Of a stretch of DNA of 64,000 nucleotides, positions 22,616 through 31,363 are shown piece after piece. Numbering within the stretch: position 1 is the first letter of the stretch; each line of letters opens with the position of its first letter. Under the pieces are notes generated by a model. It was not told the origin of the DNA. It searched no databases and saw only the letters and a program-made list of their open reading frames with translations. Both the position numbers and the translations under genes were made by a program. The DNA comes from Streptomyces lydicus (lineage in GTDB: Bacteria; Actinomycetota; Actinomycetes; Streptomycetales; Streptomycetaceae): positions 1-64,000 of the forward strand of contig NZ_JNZA01000007.1 of the NCBI RefSeq assembly GCF_000717345.1, read 5' to 3'.

Positions 22616-24502
22616 ATGGTTCAGTTGCGGCTCCTGGGGCCGGTGGAGATCGAGACCGACGAGGGCCGTCCACTGGCTCTGGGGGCGGGCCGCATCCGTA
22701 CGGTGGCCGCGGTACTGATCAGTGAGGTCAACCAGGCGGTCACGGTGCAGCGGCTGATCGACCTGGCGTGGGACGGGGAGCCGCCGGCCCGTGCGCGGGG
22801 CGTGGTGCACAACCACGTGCACCGGCTGCGGCAGCTGCTGGACGGGCATGCCGAGCTGGTCACGCGGGGGCAGGGGTACGTCCTGATCGCCGACCCGGCC
22901 GCGGTGGACAGCCACCGGTTCCGGAGCCTGGTCTCCGCTGCCCGGGACGCCGACCCGCGGGCCGCGGTCGCCATGCTGCGCCGGGCCCTCGGGCTGTGGC
23001 GGGGCGAGGCGCTGGCGGACGTGCCCGGCGACCGGGTGCGCCGGACGCTGGGCGTCGGCCTGGCCCAGGCGCGGGTGGCCGCGCTCCAGGAACTCGGCGC
23101 GAAGCTGCTGCTGCTCGGCCGGTACGGGGAGCTGGTCACGGAGCTGACCGCGTGGACCGCGGAGCACCCCCTGCACGAGGAGCTGGCCGCGCTGCTGATG
23201 CGCGCCCTGCAGGCGAACGGCCGGCAGGCCGAGGCTCTCGACCACTACCACCGCACCCGCCGGCACCTGAAGGAGCAGCTGGGCATCGACCCCGGCCCGG
23301 CGCTCGGCGCGGCCTATCTGGAGGTGCTCGGCAGGGGCCCGGCCGCCTCGCCGCCGGCCGCCGCCCGCCCGCCGGCCGGACCGCCCCCGGCCGGTCCGTA
23401 CGCCGAGGGCCCCCGGCCGGCGGTACCGCCCCGGGTCGCCCAACTGCCGCCCGCCGTCGTCGACTTCTGCGGCCGGGCACGCGAACTGGCGGTGCTGGAG
23501 CAGCACCTGGACCGGGTGCCGCGGCCGCACTGCCTGGTACTGGCGGGCGGCGGCGGGACGGGCAAGACCTCGCTGGCGGTGCAGTGGGCGCACCGGCTCA
23601 CGGCGGAGTTCCCCGACGGGCAGCTCTTCGTCGATCTGCGCGGCTTCGAGCGGCCCCCGTTGCGGGCGGGCACCGCGCTGTCGGCGTTCCTGCGGGCCCT
23701 GGGCGTCCCGGAGGCGGCGATCCCCGATTCCGTGCCGGAACGCGCGGCGCTGTACCGCTCGCTGCTCGCCGGCCGGCGGATGCTCGTGGTGCTGGACAAC
23801 GCGGGTACGGCGGAACAGACGCGCCCGCTGCTGCCCGCGACGCCGGGCTGTCTGGCCGTGGTGACCAGCCGGCGGCGGCTGAGCGGGCTGGTGGTCCGGG
23901 ACGGGGCCGTCCTGGTGGGGGTGGGGCCGCTGACCCCCGGCGATGCGCTGCGGCTGCTGGCCAACGCGCTGGGGCCGCAGCGCATCGAGGCGGACAAGCC
24001 GGCGGCCAGGGAACTCGTCAGGTGGTGCGACGGGCTTCCGCTGGCACTGCGGATCGCCGCCGCGCGGCTGATGGCCCACCCCGAGTGGCCGTTGGGCTGG
24101 TGGACGCGGAAGCTGGCCGACGAGCGCCGCCGGCTCCAGGAGCTGTCCGCGCACGACGCCGATCTGGCCGTGGAGGCCAGCCTGTATCTGACCTACCGCG
24201 CGCTGTCGAGCGGTGCCGCCCGGCTGTTCCGCGTCCTCGGACTGCATCCGGGCCCCCGGGTCGGTGAGCTGGACGCCGCCGCGCTGGCCGGGCGGGACGT
24301 CGCCCGCACCCGTCGGCACCTGGCCGAGCTGTGCGACGCCCATCTGCTGGAGGAGCAGCCCCAGGGACACTACGTACGGCCCGAGTTGGTGCGCCTGTAC
24401 GCGGCGCAGCGCGCGGTGGCGGAGGAGACGCGGGCCGACCGGGACCTGGCCGTGCGGCGGCTGCTCGACCAGGTCGCCCGGCTCCGTCCGGCGCGCGGCT
24501 GA
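22616..24502 (+). CDS. AfsR/SARP-family transcriptional regulator with NB-ARC domain
   Basis: 628 aa. Residues 1-95 are an OmpR-like winged helix (VQLRLLGPVEIETDEGRPLALG to GQGYVL), 100-240 the bacterial transcriptional activator domain (BTAD), and about 285-520 an NB-ARC ATPase with Walker A AGGGGTGKTS and MLVVLDNAG. SARPs activate secondary-metabolite genes. Unlike AfsR (about 990 aa) it stops after the ATPase/winged-helix region and lacks a TPR sensor. No biosynthetic genes adjoin it, so its targets may be the secreted protein gene next door, itself, or genes elsewhere. Confidence 0.9.
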   Translation: MVQLRLLGPVEIETDEGRPLALGAGRIRTVAAVLISEVNQAVTVQRLIDLAWDGEPPARARGVVHNHVHRLRQLLDGHAELVTRGQGYVLIADPAAVDSHRFRSLVSAARDADPRAAVAMLRRALGLWRGEALADVPGDRVRRTLGVGLAQARVAALQELGAKLLLLGRYGELVTELTAWTAEHPLHEELAALLMRALQANGRQAEALDHYHRTRRHLKEQLGIDPGPALGAAYLEVLGRGPAASPPAAARPPAGPPPAGPYAEGPRPAVPPRVAQLPPAVVDFCGRARELAVLEQHLDRVPRPHCLVLAGGGGTGKTSLAVQWAHRLTAEFPDGQLFVDLRGFERPPLRAGTALSAFLRALGVPEAAIPDSVPERAALYRSLLAGRRMLVVLDNAGTAEQTRPLLPATPGCLAVVTSRRRLSGLVVRDGAVLVGVGPLTPGDALRLLANALGPQRIEADKPAARELVRWCDGLPLALRIAAARLMAHPEWPLGWWTRKLADERRRLQELSAHDADLAVEASLYLTYRALSSGAARLFRVLGLHPGPRVGELDAAALAGRDVARTRRHLAELCDAHLLEEQPQGHYVRPELVRLYAAQRAVAEETRADRDLAVRRLLDQVARLRPARG

Positions 24503-24539
24503 GCGGCGGCCGTCCCGGGCGGTGCGGGTGGCGCGGGCG

Positions 24540-25397
24540 CTACGGCGCGTCCGCGGGGCCTTCCTTGTCGGCTCGGCAGTCCCGTTCCGGGCAGTCCCGG
24601 TCCCCCTGCTCGCGGAGCCAGGTCTCCAGTTCCGTGCGCACCCGGCGGTCCATGGCCATGGAGAGTTCGGCCTCCACCACGCCCTTGGACAGCGGGCGGA
24701 GTTTTTCGATGGTCCGGGCGATGTGGTCGACCTCCTGGGGGCCGGGGAGGTCGGCGGTGCCGGGGCGTTCGAGGATGTCGGCGAGGAGGTGGGTGCGGAT
24801 CAGGGTGGTGAAGACGTCGGCCAGCGCGTCGGCGTGGGCGCGGACCGTGCGGCCGGCTTCCAGGACGGCGGCCAGCGGGATGCCGCGGTGGACGAGTTCG
24901 GTGGAGGCGTCCAGGAGGCGGCGGCTGATGTGGACGAACTCGTCGCCGTCGACGGCCAGATAGCCCAGGTCCAGGGACGCGGTGAGGTTCTCCGCCGTGA
25001 CGTCCTGGCTGAAGTGGTCGGCGAGCTGTTCCGGGGTGAGCCGGACCGGGGTTTCCTCGGACCACGGCGGCAGCAACGGGGTCTGCAGGCCGAGCAGTTC
25101 GCCCACGTCGCGGCCGGCGTCGAAGGCGGCGAGGAGCTCGCCGATACCGCCGAGGGTGTGGCCGCGCTCCAGCAGGGCGCCGATGGTGCGCAGCCGGGCG
25201 AGGTGGTGATCGTTGTACCAGGCGATCCGGCCCTCGCGGCGGGGCGGCGGGATGAGCTTGCGTTCGCGGTAGAAGCGCAGCGTACGGACCGTGACGCCGG
25301 CTTCCGCGGCGAGTTCGGCCATGCGGAATTCGCGCGCGGGGCGGCCGCTTTCCGGGGGCCGCGCGGGCTCGTCCTGGGGGGTCTCGTTCGCTGCCAC
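24540..25397 (-). CDS. MerR-family transcriptional regulator
   Basis: 285 aa from GTG. After a 25-residue charged N-terminus comes a MerR DNA-binding domain (FRMAELAAEAGVTVRTLRFYRERKLIPPPRREGRIAWYNDHHLARLRTI). The long C-terminal region (about 110-270) is helical and not a known metal site: no CxxC-type effector cysteines except CPERDC at the end. It is divergent, 206 bases away, from the BVMO operon and is the obvious candidate to control it. Actinobacterial MerR proteins of this type often pair with lipid or steroid oxidation genes. Confidence 0.87.
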   Translation of the reverse strand: MAANETPQDEPARPPESGRPAREFRMAELAAEAGVTVRTLRFYRERKLIPPPRREGRIAWYNDHHLARLRTIGALLERGHTLGGIGELLAAFDAGRDVGELLGLQTPLLPPWSEETPVRLTPEQLADHFSQDVTAENLTASLDLGYLAVDGDEFVHISRRLLDASTELVHRGIPLAAVLEAGRTVRAHADALADVFTTLIRTHLLADILERPGTADLPGPQEVDHIARTIEKLRPLSKGVVEAELSMAMDRRVRTELETWLREQGDRDCPERDCRADKEGPADAP

Positions 25398-25603
25398 GGG
25401 GTCAGCCTATGCCGGGGGCCGGACGGCCGGCCGGGGTGCGACCGGCGGTAACTTCCTGCCGCCCGACCCCTACCGCTCGGTACGTGGGCTGCCCTACGCT
25501 CCCCCTGTGCCCAATCGCGCCAGTGATTGCTGGCACAGTTGGGACTCCCGCGGCCGCCAGGGCCGTGGGGTCGGGGTGGAGCGTCGGACTCGGGAGGCGG
25601 CGG

Positions 25604-27130
25604 ATGGCCGAGCGCGAGCAGCAGCACGTGCGGGTGGCGGTGATCGGATCAGGCTTCGGTGGACTGGGGGCGGCCGTACGGCTGCGCCGCCAGGGAATCA
25701 CCGACTTCGTGGTCCTGGAACGGGCCGATTCGGTGGGCGGTACCTGGCGGGACAACAGCTATCCGGGGTGTGCGTGCGATGTGCCGTCGCACCTGTACTC
25801 CTTCTCGTTCGCCCCCAACCCCGAATGGCCGCGGAACTTCTCCGGGCAGGAGCACATCCGTGCCTACCTGGAGCGGGTGACGGACACCTTCGGGCTGCGG
25901 CCGCACATCCGGTTCAACGCGGAGGTGCGCGGCCTGCGGTGGAGCAACAGCGCGCTGCACTGGGAGATCGAGACGGCGAGCGGGGCGCTGACCGCGGACG
26001 TGGTCGTCTCCGCCACCGGGCCGCTGTCGGACCCGAAGCTCCCGGACGTCCCGGGGCTCGGCACCTTCCCGGGGAAGGTCTTCCACTCCGCCCGCTGGGA
26101 CCACGACTACGACCTGCGCGGCAAGCGGGTCGCCATGATCGGCACCGGCGCCTCGGCGATCCAGATCGTGCCCGCGATCCAGCCGGAGGTGAGCCGGCTG
26201 ACCCTCTTCCAGCGCACCCCGCCCTGGGTGCTGCCGCGCGCCGACCGCAAGATCAGCGCGGCCGAGAAATGGCTGCACACCAAGGTGCCGGCGACCCGGG
26301 CCGCGCGCCGCGGACTGCTCTGGGGCATCAGGGAGTTGCAGGTCAGCGCCTTCACCAAGCGGCCCAACGAACTGGGCCTGATCGAATTCCTGGCGAAGAA
26401 CCACATGCGCAAGGCGATCAAGGACCCCGGGATGCGGGCCGCCCTGACGCCGGACTACCGCATCGGGTGCAAGCGGATCCTGCTGTCCAACACGTACTAC
26501 CCGGCGCTGGCCCGGCCGAATGTGGACCTCGTCCCGGCCGGGCTGACGGAGGTGCGCGGCGCCACGCTCGTCGCGGCCGACGGGAGCGAGACGGAGGCCG
26601 ACGCGATCGTCTTCGGCACCGGCTTCCACGTGACGGACATGCCGATCGCCCAGCGGGTCACCGGGGCGAACGGGACGACGCTGGCCGAGGAGTGGAAGGA
26701 CGGGATGGCGGCGCTGCGCGGTGCCAGCGCGGCCGGGTTCCCGAACTTCCTGACCCTCATCGGGCCCAACACCGGGCTGGGGAACAGCTCGATGATCCTG
26801 ATGATCGAGGCGCAGCTGAACTACATGGTGGACTTCCTGCGGCAGCTGGACGTCCTCGGCGGGAAGATCGCGCTGACCGCCCGGCAGTCCGCGGTGGACG
26901 AGTGGACCCGGAAGATCCAGCGGAGGATGGAGCGGACGGTGTGGAACACCGGCGGGTGCGACAGCTGGTACCTCGACGCCAACGGGCGGAACACCACCGC
27001 CTGGCCGGGCACGACCGCTGAGTTCAAGAAGGTGACGCGGCAGGTCGACCTCGCCGAGTACGAGGTGCTGCGGCCGCCGGGGGCCGCCGTCGGCACGTCC
27101 GGCAGCGCGCGGGCGGAGGTGGCCGTATGA
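25604..27130 (+). CDS. Flavin-dependent Baeyer-Villiger-type monooxygenase
   Basis: 508 aa. Two Rossmann motifs, IGSGFGGLGAA (FAD) at the N-terminus and IGTGASAIQI (NADPH) near residue 180, bracket the type I BVMO fingerprint FPGKVFHSARWD. Other family signatures: GGTWRDNSYPGCACDVPSHLYSFSF, and IGPNTGLGNSS. It would insert oxygen beside a ketone to make an ester. GGGAGG precedes ATG 25604. It overlaps the hydrolase by ATGA. The trio monooxygenase-hydrolase-SDR is like the mymA (Rv3083)-lipR-sadH genes of M. tuberculosis. Confidence 0.92.
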   Translation: MAEREQQHVRVAVIGSGFGGLGAAVRLRRQGITDFVVLERADSVGGTWRDNSYPGCACDVPSHLYSFSFAPNPEWPRNFSGQEHIRAYLERVTDTFGLRPHIRFNAEVRGLRWSNSALHWEIETASGALTADVVVSATGPLSDPKLPDVPGLGTFPGKVFHSARWDHDYDLRGKRVAMIGTGASAIQIVPAIQPEVSRLTLFQRTPPWVLPRADRKISAAEKWLHTKVPATRAARRGLLWGIRELQVSAFTKRPNELGLIEFLAKNHMRKAIKDPGMRAALTPDYRIGCKRILLSNTYYPALARPNVDLVPAGLTEVRGATLVAADGSETEADAIVFGTGFHVTDMPIAQRVTGANGTTLAEEWKDGMAALRGASAAGFPNFLTLIGPNTGLGNSSMILMIEAQLNYMVDFLRQLDVLGGKIALTARQSAVDEWTRKIQRRMERTVWNTGGCDSWYLDANGRNTTAWPGTTAEFKKVTRQVDLAEYEVLRPPGAAVGTSGSARAEVAV

Positions 27131-28134
27131 GCCGCCGGCCCGGACACGTCACGACCGGCCCCTACGCGCCGCCGGTGCCGCGCGAGAGCGTGACCCTCAC
27201 CTCGGCCGACGGCGCCCGGATCCACGCCGAGATCCACGGCCCCGAGCACGCCCCGGCCGTCGTGCTGGCACACGGCTGGACCTGCTCGACCGCCTTCTGG
27301 GCGCCGGTCGTCCGCGACCTGTCCGCCGACCACAAGGTCGTCGTCTACGACCAGCGGGGCCACGGCCGCAGCCCGGCCGCCGTCCCGGCCGGCCACAGCA
27401 CCGAGGCGCTCGCCGACGACCTGGTCGCCGTACTGGAGGGGACCCTCGCGGTGGACGAACGCGCGGTGGTGGGCGGCCACTCCATGGGCGGCATGACGAT
27501 CATGGCCGCCGCCGGGCGCCCGCAGCTGCGCGCCCGGGCCGCCGCGGTCCTGCTGTGCAGCACCGGCAGCGCCGAACTCCCCGCCGAATCAAGGGTGTTC
27601 CCGCTGCGCAGCCCGGCCGGCCGGCGCCGCGCCCACCGGCTGCTGCTGGGCTCCCGCGCCCCGCTCGGCCCGGTATCACCGCTCACCAGGAGCGCGTTGA
27701 AGTACGCCACGATGGGCCCCGGTGCCACCGCCGAGCAGGTGGAAGCCTGCGCGCGGATCGTGCACGCCTGCCCGGCGGGCGTCCGGGCCCGCTGGGGCCA
27801 TGTGCTGTCCGGCCTGGAGCTGACCGGCGGACTGGGCGCCCTGGAGATGCCGGCGGAGGTCATCGCGGGCACCGCGGACCGGCTGACGCCGCCGGTGCAC
27901 GCCCGCCGGATGGCCTCCGTCCTGCCCGACCTCCGCCGGCTGACCGAGCTGCCGGGGCTGGGGCACATGACCCCCATCGAGGACCCCGGCGCGGTCGCCG
28001 GCCGGCTGCGCGTCCTCGTGCAGAACCATCTGCGGGCGGCCGGCACCGACGACGAGGGGCCGGCCGCGGGCGCCCCCGACCTCCCCGCCCAGGCCCCCGG
28101 GGCCGGGCGGCAGAAGAAGGAGAGCACGGCATGA
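27127..28134 (+). CDS. Alpha/beta hydrolase
   Basis: 335 aa. Alpha/beta-hydrolase fold with oxyanion motif LAHGWTCSTAFW, nucleophile elbow GGHSMGGMT (Ser of GHSMGG), acid in GTADRLTPP and catalytic His in LGHMTPIEDP. It would cleave an ester, plausibly the product of the preceding monooxygenase. Starts at ATGA overlapping that gene and ends at ATGA overlapping the SDR gene. The C-terminal 35 residues are a low-complexity Pro/Ala tail. Confidence 0.88.
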   Translation: MSRRPGHVTTGPYAPPVPRESVTLTSADGARIHAEIHGPEHAPAVVLAHGWTCSTAFWAPVVRDLSADHKVVVYDQRGHGRSPAAVPAGHSTEALADDLVAVLEGTLAVDERAVVGGHSMGGMTIMAAAGRPQLRARAAAVLLCSTGSAELPAESRVFPLRSPAGRRRAHRLLLGSRAPLGPVSPLTRSALKYATMGPGATAEQVEACARIVHACPAGVRARWGHVLSGLELTGGLGALEMPAEVIAGTADRLTPPVHARRMASVLPDLRRLTELPGLGHMTPIEDPGAVAGRLRVLVQNHLRAAGTDDEGPAAGAPDLPAQAPGAGRQKKESTA

Positions 28135-29006
28135 CCGGGAAACTGCAGGGACAGGTCGTCGTGGTGACCGGCGCGGCGCGCGGGGTCGGCGCGCTGCTGG
28201 CCCGCAAGCTGTCGGCGCGCGGCGCGACGCTGGCGCTGGTCGGCCTGGAGCCGGACGAGCTGCGCGCGGTCGCCGCCTCGCTGCACGGCCCCGCGCACCA
28301 CTGGTACGCCGATGTCACCGACCACGAGGCGATGGCCCGCGTGGCGGGCGAGGTCAAGGACCGCTTCGGGAAGGTCGACGTGGTCGTCGCCAACGCCGGG
28401 GTGGCGACCGGCGGGCCGTTCGTCGACTCCGACCCGGTGGCCTGGAAGCGGGTCATCGAGGTCAACCTGATCGGCGGCGCGGTCACCGGCCGGGCCTTCC
28501 TGCCCGTACTGATGGAGTCCCGCGGCTACTTCCTGCAGATCGCCTCGCTCGCCGCGATCACCCCGGCCCCGATGATGACCGCGTACTGCGCCTCCAAGTC
28601 GGGTGTCGAAGCCTTCGCCCACAGCCTGCGCGCCGAGGTCGGCCACAAGGGCGTACGGGTCGGCGTCGGCTACCTGAGCTGGACCGACACCGACATGGTG
28701 CGGGGTGCCGACCAGGACGACGTGATGCGCGAGCTGCGCTCCCGGCTGCCCTGGCCGTCGAACAAGACCTATCCGCTGGGCCCCGCCGTCGACCGGATCG
28801 TCGCGGGCGTCGAGCGCCGTTCCGCGCACGTCTACGGGCAGTGGTGGCTGCGCGGGATGCAGTCGGTGCGCGGGTATCTGCCCGCGCTCATCGGCTCGGT
28901 GGGCCAGCGCGAGATGCGGCGGTTCGGGGAGCGCCTGGACGGGATGCGGGTCGGCCTGGTCGGGGCGGGCGGAGAGGCGGACGAGAAGGCGCGCGCGGAC
29001 CGGTAG
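28131..29006 (+). CDS. Short-chain dehydrogenase/reductase
   Basis: 291 aa. Classical SDR: cofactor motif TGAARGVGALLARKL, NAGVATGG, and the Ser/Tyr/Lys site SLAAITPAPMMTAYCASKSG. It has an extra C-terminal region (about 240-291) with QWWLRGMQSVRGYLPALIG, seen in the actinobacterial SadH-like SDRs. It would oxidise or reduce the alcohol or ketone handled by its operon partners. The start overlaps the hydrolase stop (ATGA). Confidence 0.9.
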   Translation: MTGKLQGQVVVVTGAARGVGALLARKLSARGATLALVGLEPDELRAVAASLHGPAHHWYADVTDHEAMARVAGEVKDRFGKVDVVVANAGVATGGPFVDSDPVAWKRVIEVNLIGGAVTGRAFLPVLMESRGYFLQIASLAAITPAPMMTAYCASKSGVEAFAHSLRAEVGHKGVRVGVGYLSWTDTDMVRGADQDDVMRELRSRLPWPSNKTYPLGPAVDRIVAGVERRSAHVYGQWWLRGMQSVRGYLPALIGSVGQREMRRFGERLDGMRVGLVGAGGEADEKARADR

Positions 29007-29118
29007 AGCCGGCCCGCGGATCACGGAGGGTAGCCATTCGTGATCGAAATGCGACGAATGTCCGGTCGTGTCACGCTGGTCGAGGCCCACCCCCTACACC
29101 CCACTAGGAGTGAACAGC

Positions 29119-29391
29119 ATGGGCATCAAGGACCAGTTCCAGGACAAGGCCAACGAGCTCAAGGACCAGGCGCAGCACGCTGCGAACCGTGGTCGCGACG
29201 AGTCCCGGGAGCGCGGCCAGCAGGGCCGCGAGCAGGGCCGCGAGCAGGGCCGTGAGCCGGGCCGTGAGCCGGGTCGCGAGCCGGGCCGTGAGCGCGGTGG
29301 GCAGGAGCGCGAGCGTGGCCAGCAGGGCCGTCGCCCCGCCCCGGACCCGATGGACGAACTGCGCGACGAGCGGGACCGCTTCCAGAGCTGA
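29119..29391 (+). CDS. Small hydrophilic protein with GRE[Q/P] repeats
   Basis: 90 aa. AGGAG lies eight bases before the ATG. Residues 1-22 (MGIKDQFQDKANELKDQAQ) form an amphipathic helix like CsbD/YtxH-type stress proteins. Residues 36-59 are six near-identical four-residue units GRE[Q/P/R], giving an extremely Arg/Glu/Gly/Gln-rich, probably disordered region; the end is PAPDPMDELRDERDRFQS. No function can be assigned. The repeats are encoded by a 12-bp tandem repeat (29224-29295). Confidence 0.75.
   Translation: MGIKDQFQDKANELKDQAQHAANRGRDESRERGQQGREQGREQGREPGREPGREPGRERGGQERERGQQGRRPAPDPMDELRDERDRFQS
29224..29295 (+). repeat. 12-bp tandem repeat, six units, within the GRE protein gene
   Basis: Six 12-base units of the form GGCCGCGAGCAG run in frame and encode G-R-E-Q or G-R-E-P. 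Third positions vary (CGC/CGT, GGC/GGT), so the copies are not recent identical duplicates. Confidence 0.9.
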
Positions 29392-29408
29392 CGCCGCAGT
29401 CCTGAAGG

Positions 29409-29467
29409 CACGTGGCGGCGGACGCGCCGCCACGTGCGGGGCGCACCCGGTCGACCGGGTGCGCCCC
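29409..29467. terminator. Double hairpin, bidirectional terminator
   Basis: Two adjacent perfect inverted repeats: 12-bp arms at 29409-29420 and 29425-29436, then 14-bp arms at 29438-29451 and 29454-29467. They lie between the convergent GRE-repeat gene and the L,D-transpeptidase-like gene. Confidence 0.85.
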
Positions 29468-29528
29468 TCAGCACGTTCCCCCGCTGCCCCCGTGCTGTCG
29501 CGCGCTCAGCGGCTCCGGTTTCCCGGAC

Positions 29529-30152
29529 TCAGCTGACGACCGTGAGCTTCTTCGGCCAGCCGTAGTGCGCGGCCTTGGCGAAGAGGTTCTTGATGTGCGC
29601 GGGGGTCAGCTTGATGCAGCCCAGCGAGAAGTAGTCGTTGCTGCCGTCCCAGCGGTACGGGTTGTCCCGGCCGGGCTGCCGGGCGCCCTGGGTGCCGTCC
29701 GGCCGCATCTCGCTGTGCACGAACAGTTCGGTGCGCTTGGTGCGGCCGTTCCTGCACACCTTGTCCTGCACCTGGATCGCGTACCCGTTGACGCCCCGCG
29801 CCCCGCCGTTGTGGTGCGTGGTGTGGGCCAGCACCCGGTAGCTGCCGTTGGGCAGCCAGCCCTGCATGCTCGCGCACTCGTTCCTGCCGTTGCGGCCGCC
29901 GTTGCCGGAGCCCGCGCGGTACTTGGCGAGAACCTTGTCCCGGCCGTTGGGCACGCTCTTCTTGAGGTAGAGCACCGAATTGCTCGGGCTGCTCTGGTTC
30001 TTGTCGAAGTACAGGTACGTACCGCCGGCCGCGGCCGCGGTCTGCCCGGACGCCGGGTGGGCGGCCAGCGCCGGGGCGGCCTCGGTGGCGGCGAGGCCGC
30101 CGGTCAGCGCCAGCGCGGCGGCGAGCGGAACGATCCGTTGACGGATGCGCAT
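29529..30152 (-). CDS. Secreted L,D-transpeptidase/Tlde1-like protein
   Basis: 207 aa. Signal peptide MRIRQRIVPLAAALALTGGLAATEAAPALAA, cleaved near residue 31. The C-terminal half carries ELFVHSEM followed, after 18-25 residues, by DYFSLGCIKL, the His and Ser-x-Gly-Cys arrangement of YkuD/L,D-transpeptidase-type catalytic sites. It would act on peptidoglycan peptides outside the membrane. The spacing also fits the Tlde1 (DUF2778) variant, a type VI effector fold in other bacteria. ATG 30152 has GGGAG upstream. Single-domain, no wall-binding modules. Confidence 0.8.
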   Translation of the reverse strand: MRIRQRIVPLAAALALTGGLAATEAAPALAAHPASGQTAAAAGGTYLYFDKNQSSPSNSVLYLKKSVPNGRDKVLAKYRAGSGNGGRNGRNECASMQGWLPNGSYRVLAHTTHHNGGARGVNGYAIQVQDKVCRNGRTKRTELFVHSEMRPDGTQGARQPGRDNPYRWDGSNDYFSLGCIKLTPAHIKNLFAKAAHYGWPKKLTVVS

Positions 30153-30385
30153 CGGTGCATCTCCCGTTGTGGTGGTGGTAGTTGACGGCCCGGGCCGGTG
30201 CTCCGGCAGGGCAGGACAGACCTTGCTGGGGCCGCCGGTGTCCGGCAAGGGAATCCGCCGTCCCGGACGGGCCGCCGGCTGTCCGGGCAGGTCGGACGGG
30301 TGAGAGCGGCCCTGTCCGGGAGGGGGACGGCCGCTGTCCGGAGTGACGCGGACCGGTGTTGTGGCGGTGGCCGGGCGGCGGTTCA

Positions 30386-31345
30386 ATGGCCCGCATGACA
30401 CGCACGGGGGGAACCGGCGGATCAACCTCACGCCCGGCCGGCGGGGCGGACGCGCTCGTCGCACGGATGCAACAGCTCAAGGACCAGTCGGGGCTGACCT
30501 ATCGTCAGCTGGAGCAGCGGGCCGCGGAGAACGGCGAGGTGCTGGCCCGCAGCACGCTCGCCGACGTCCTGCGCAGGCGGGCCCTGCCGCGGGAGGAGCT
30601 GCTCGGCGCGTTCCTGCGGGCGCACGGCTGCCCGCCCGACGAGGTGGCGGAGTGGCTCGCGGTGCGACGGCGCATCGAAGCGGGCGTAGCGGCCGGACCC
30701 GGCCGCGGCCGCCCGTCCCGCAAGCAGGTGCTGACGGCCGGCGCCGCCGCGCTCGTCGCGCTGCTGCTCGCGGGGGGCGCACTGCTGCTGGCCCGCGGCG
30801 GGGGCGGGGACGCGACCGGCGGCGGTGGTGCGCGGCCCGGGGCGGCGAACGCCGTGCCGCTGCCCACGGGCGAGGTCCTCATCCGTCCGCTGCGGACGCC
30901 CACCCTCTGCCTCACCGACGGGCGGGTGCTGCGGGCGCACGCCTACCGGACGGTCGCCGTCCGGCGGCCCTGCGCGCAGGCGGTACCCCCGCACACCCAC
31001 CTGACCGCCGCCGGGGCGGGCCGCCACCGCATCCGGTGGACCCACCCCGACCACGGGACGGGCTGCCTGGTCCTGCTCCGCGACAAGGGCGTCGCGGGAC
31101 TGCTGGAGCCCTGGGAGGACTGCACCGCGGGCGGCCCCGCGCAGTTGTTCCGCGTCGAACCGGTCACCGGGCGGCCCGGCCGGGCCGGCGCCGAACGGAC
31201 CGTGTACCGGCTGCGGTTGAGCGGCCCGGACGGCGCCGACGACGGCCGGTGCGTCACCCTCGGCGGCGACGGGCCGGACGCCACCGCGCTGGTGCGGCCG
31301 TGCAGCGGGGCGGACGACCAGAAGTTCCTGATCGGCCCGGCGTGA
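30386..31345 (+). CDS. Helix-turn-helix protein with one membrane helix and Cys-rich ectodomain
   Basis: 319 aa. Residues 25-85 are an XRE-like HTH (ALVARMQQLKDQSGLTYRQLEQRAAENGEVLARSTLADVLRRRALPREELLGAFL), about 115-140 a membrane helix (LTAGAAALVALLLAGGALLLARG), and 160-319 an extracytoplasmic ricin-like or unknown domain with six or more cysteines. This layout suggests a membrane-bound regulator reading an external signal. Alternative ATG 30395 would remove three residues. Ligand and targets are unknown; it faces the L,D-transpeptidase gene across a 230-base gap. Confidence 0.75.
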   Translation: MARMTRTGGTGGSTSRPAGGADALVARMQQLKDQSGLTYRQLEQRAAENGEVLARSTLADVLRRRALPREELLGAFLRAHGCPPDEVAEWLAVRRRIEAGVAAGPGRGRPSRKQVLTAGAAALVALLLAGGALLLARGGGGDATGGGGARPGAANAVPLPTGEVLIRPLRTPTLCLTDGRVLRAHAYRTVAVRRPCAQAVPPHTHLTAAGAGRHRIRWTHPDHGTGCLVLLRDKGVAGLLEPWEDCTAGGPAQLFRVEPVTGRPGRAGAERTVYRLRLSGPDGADDGRCVTLGGDGPDATALVRPCSGADDQKFLIGPA

Positions 31346-31363
31346 GCGGCGCGTCGGGCGGGC

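Noticed and set aside
29224..29295. CRISPR-like repeat array
   Set aside because: The 12-bp units are contiguous, in frame and encode repeats in a protein; there are no spacers.
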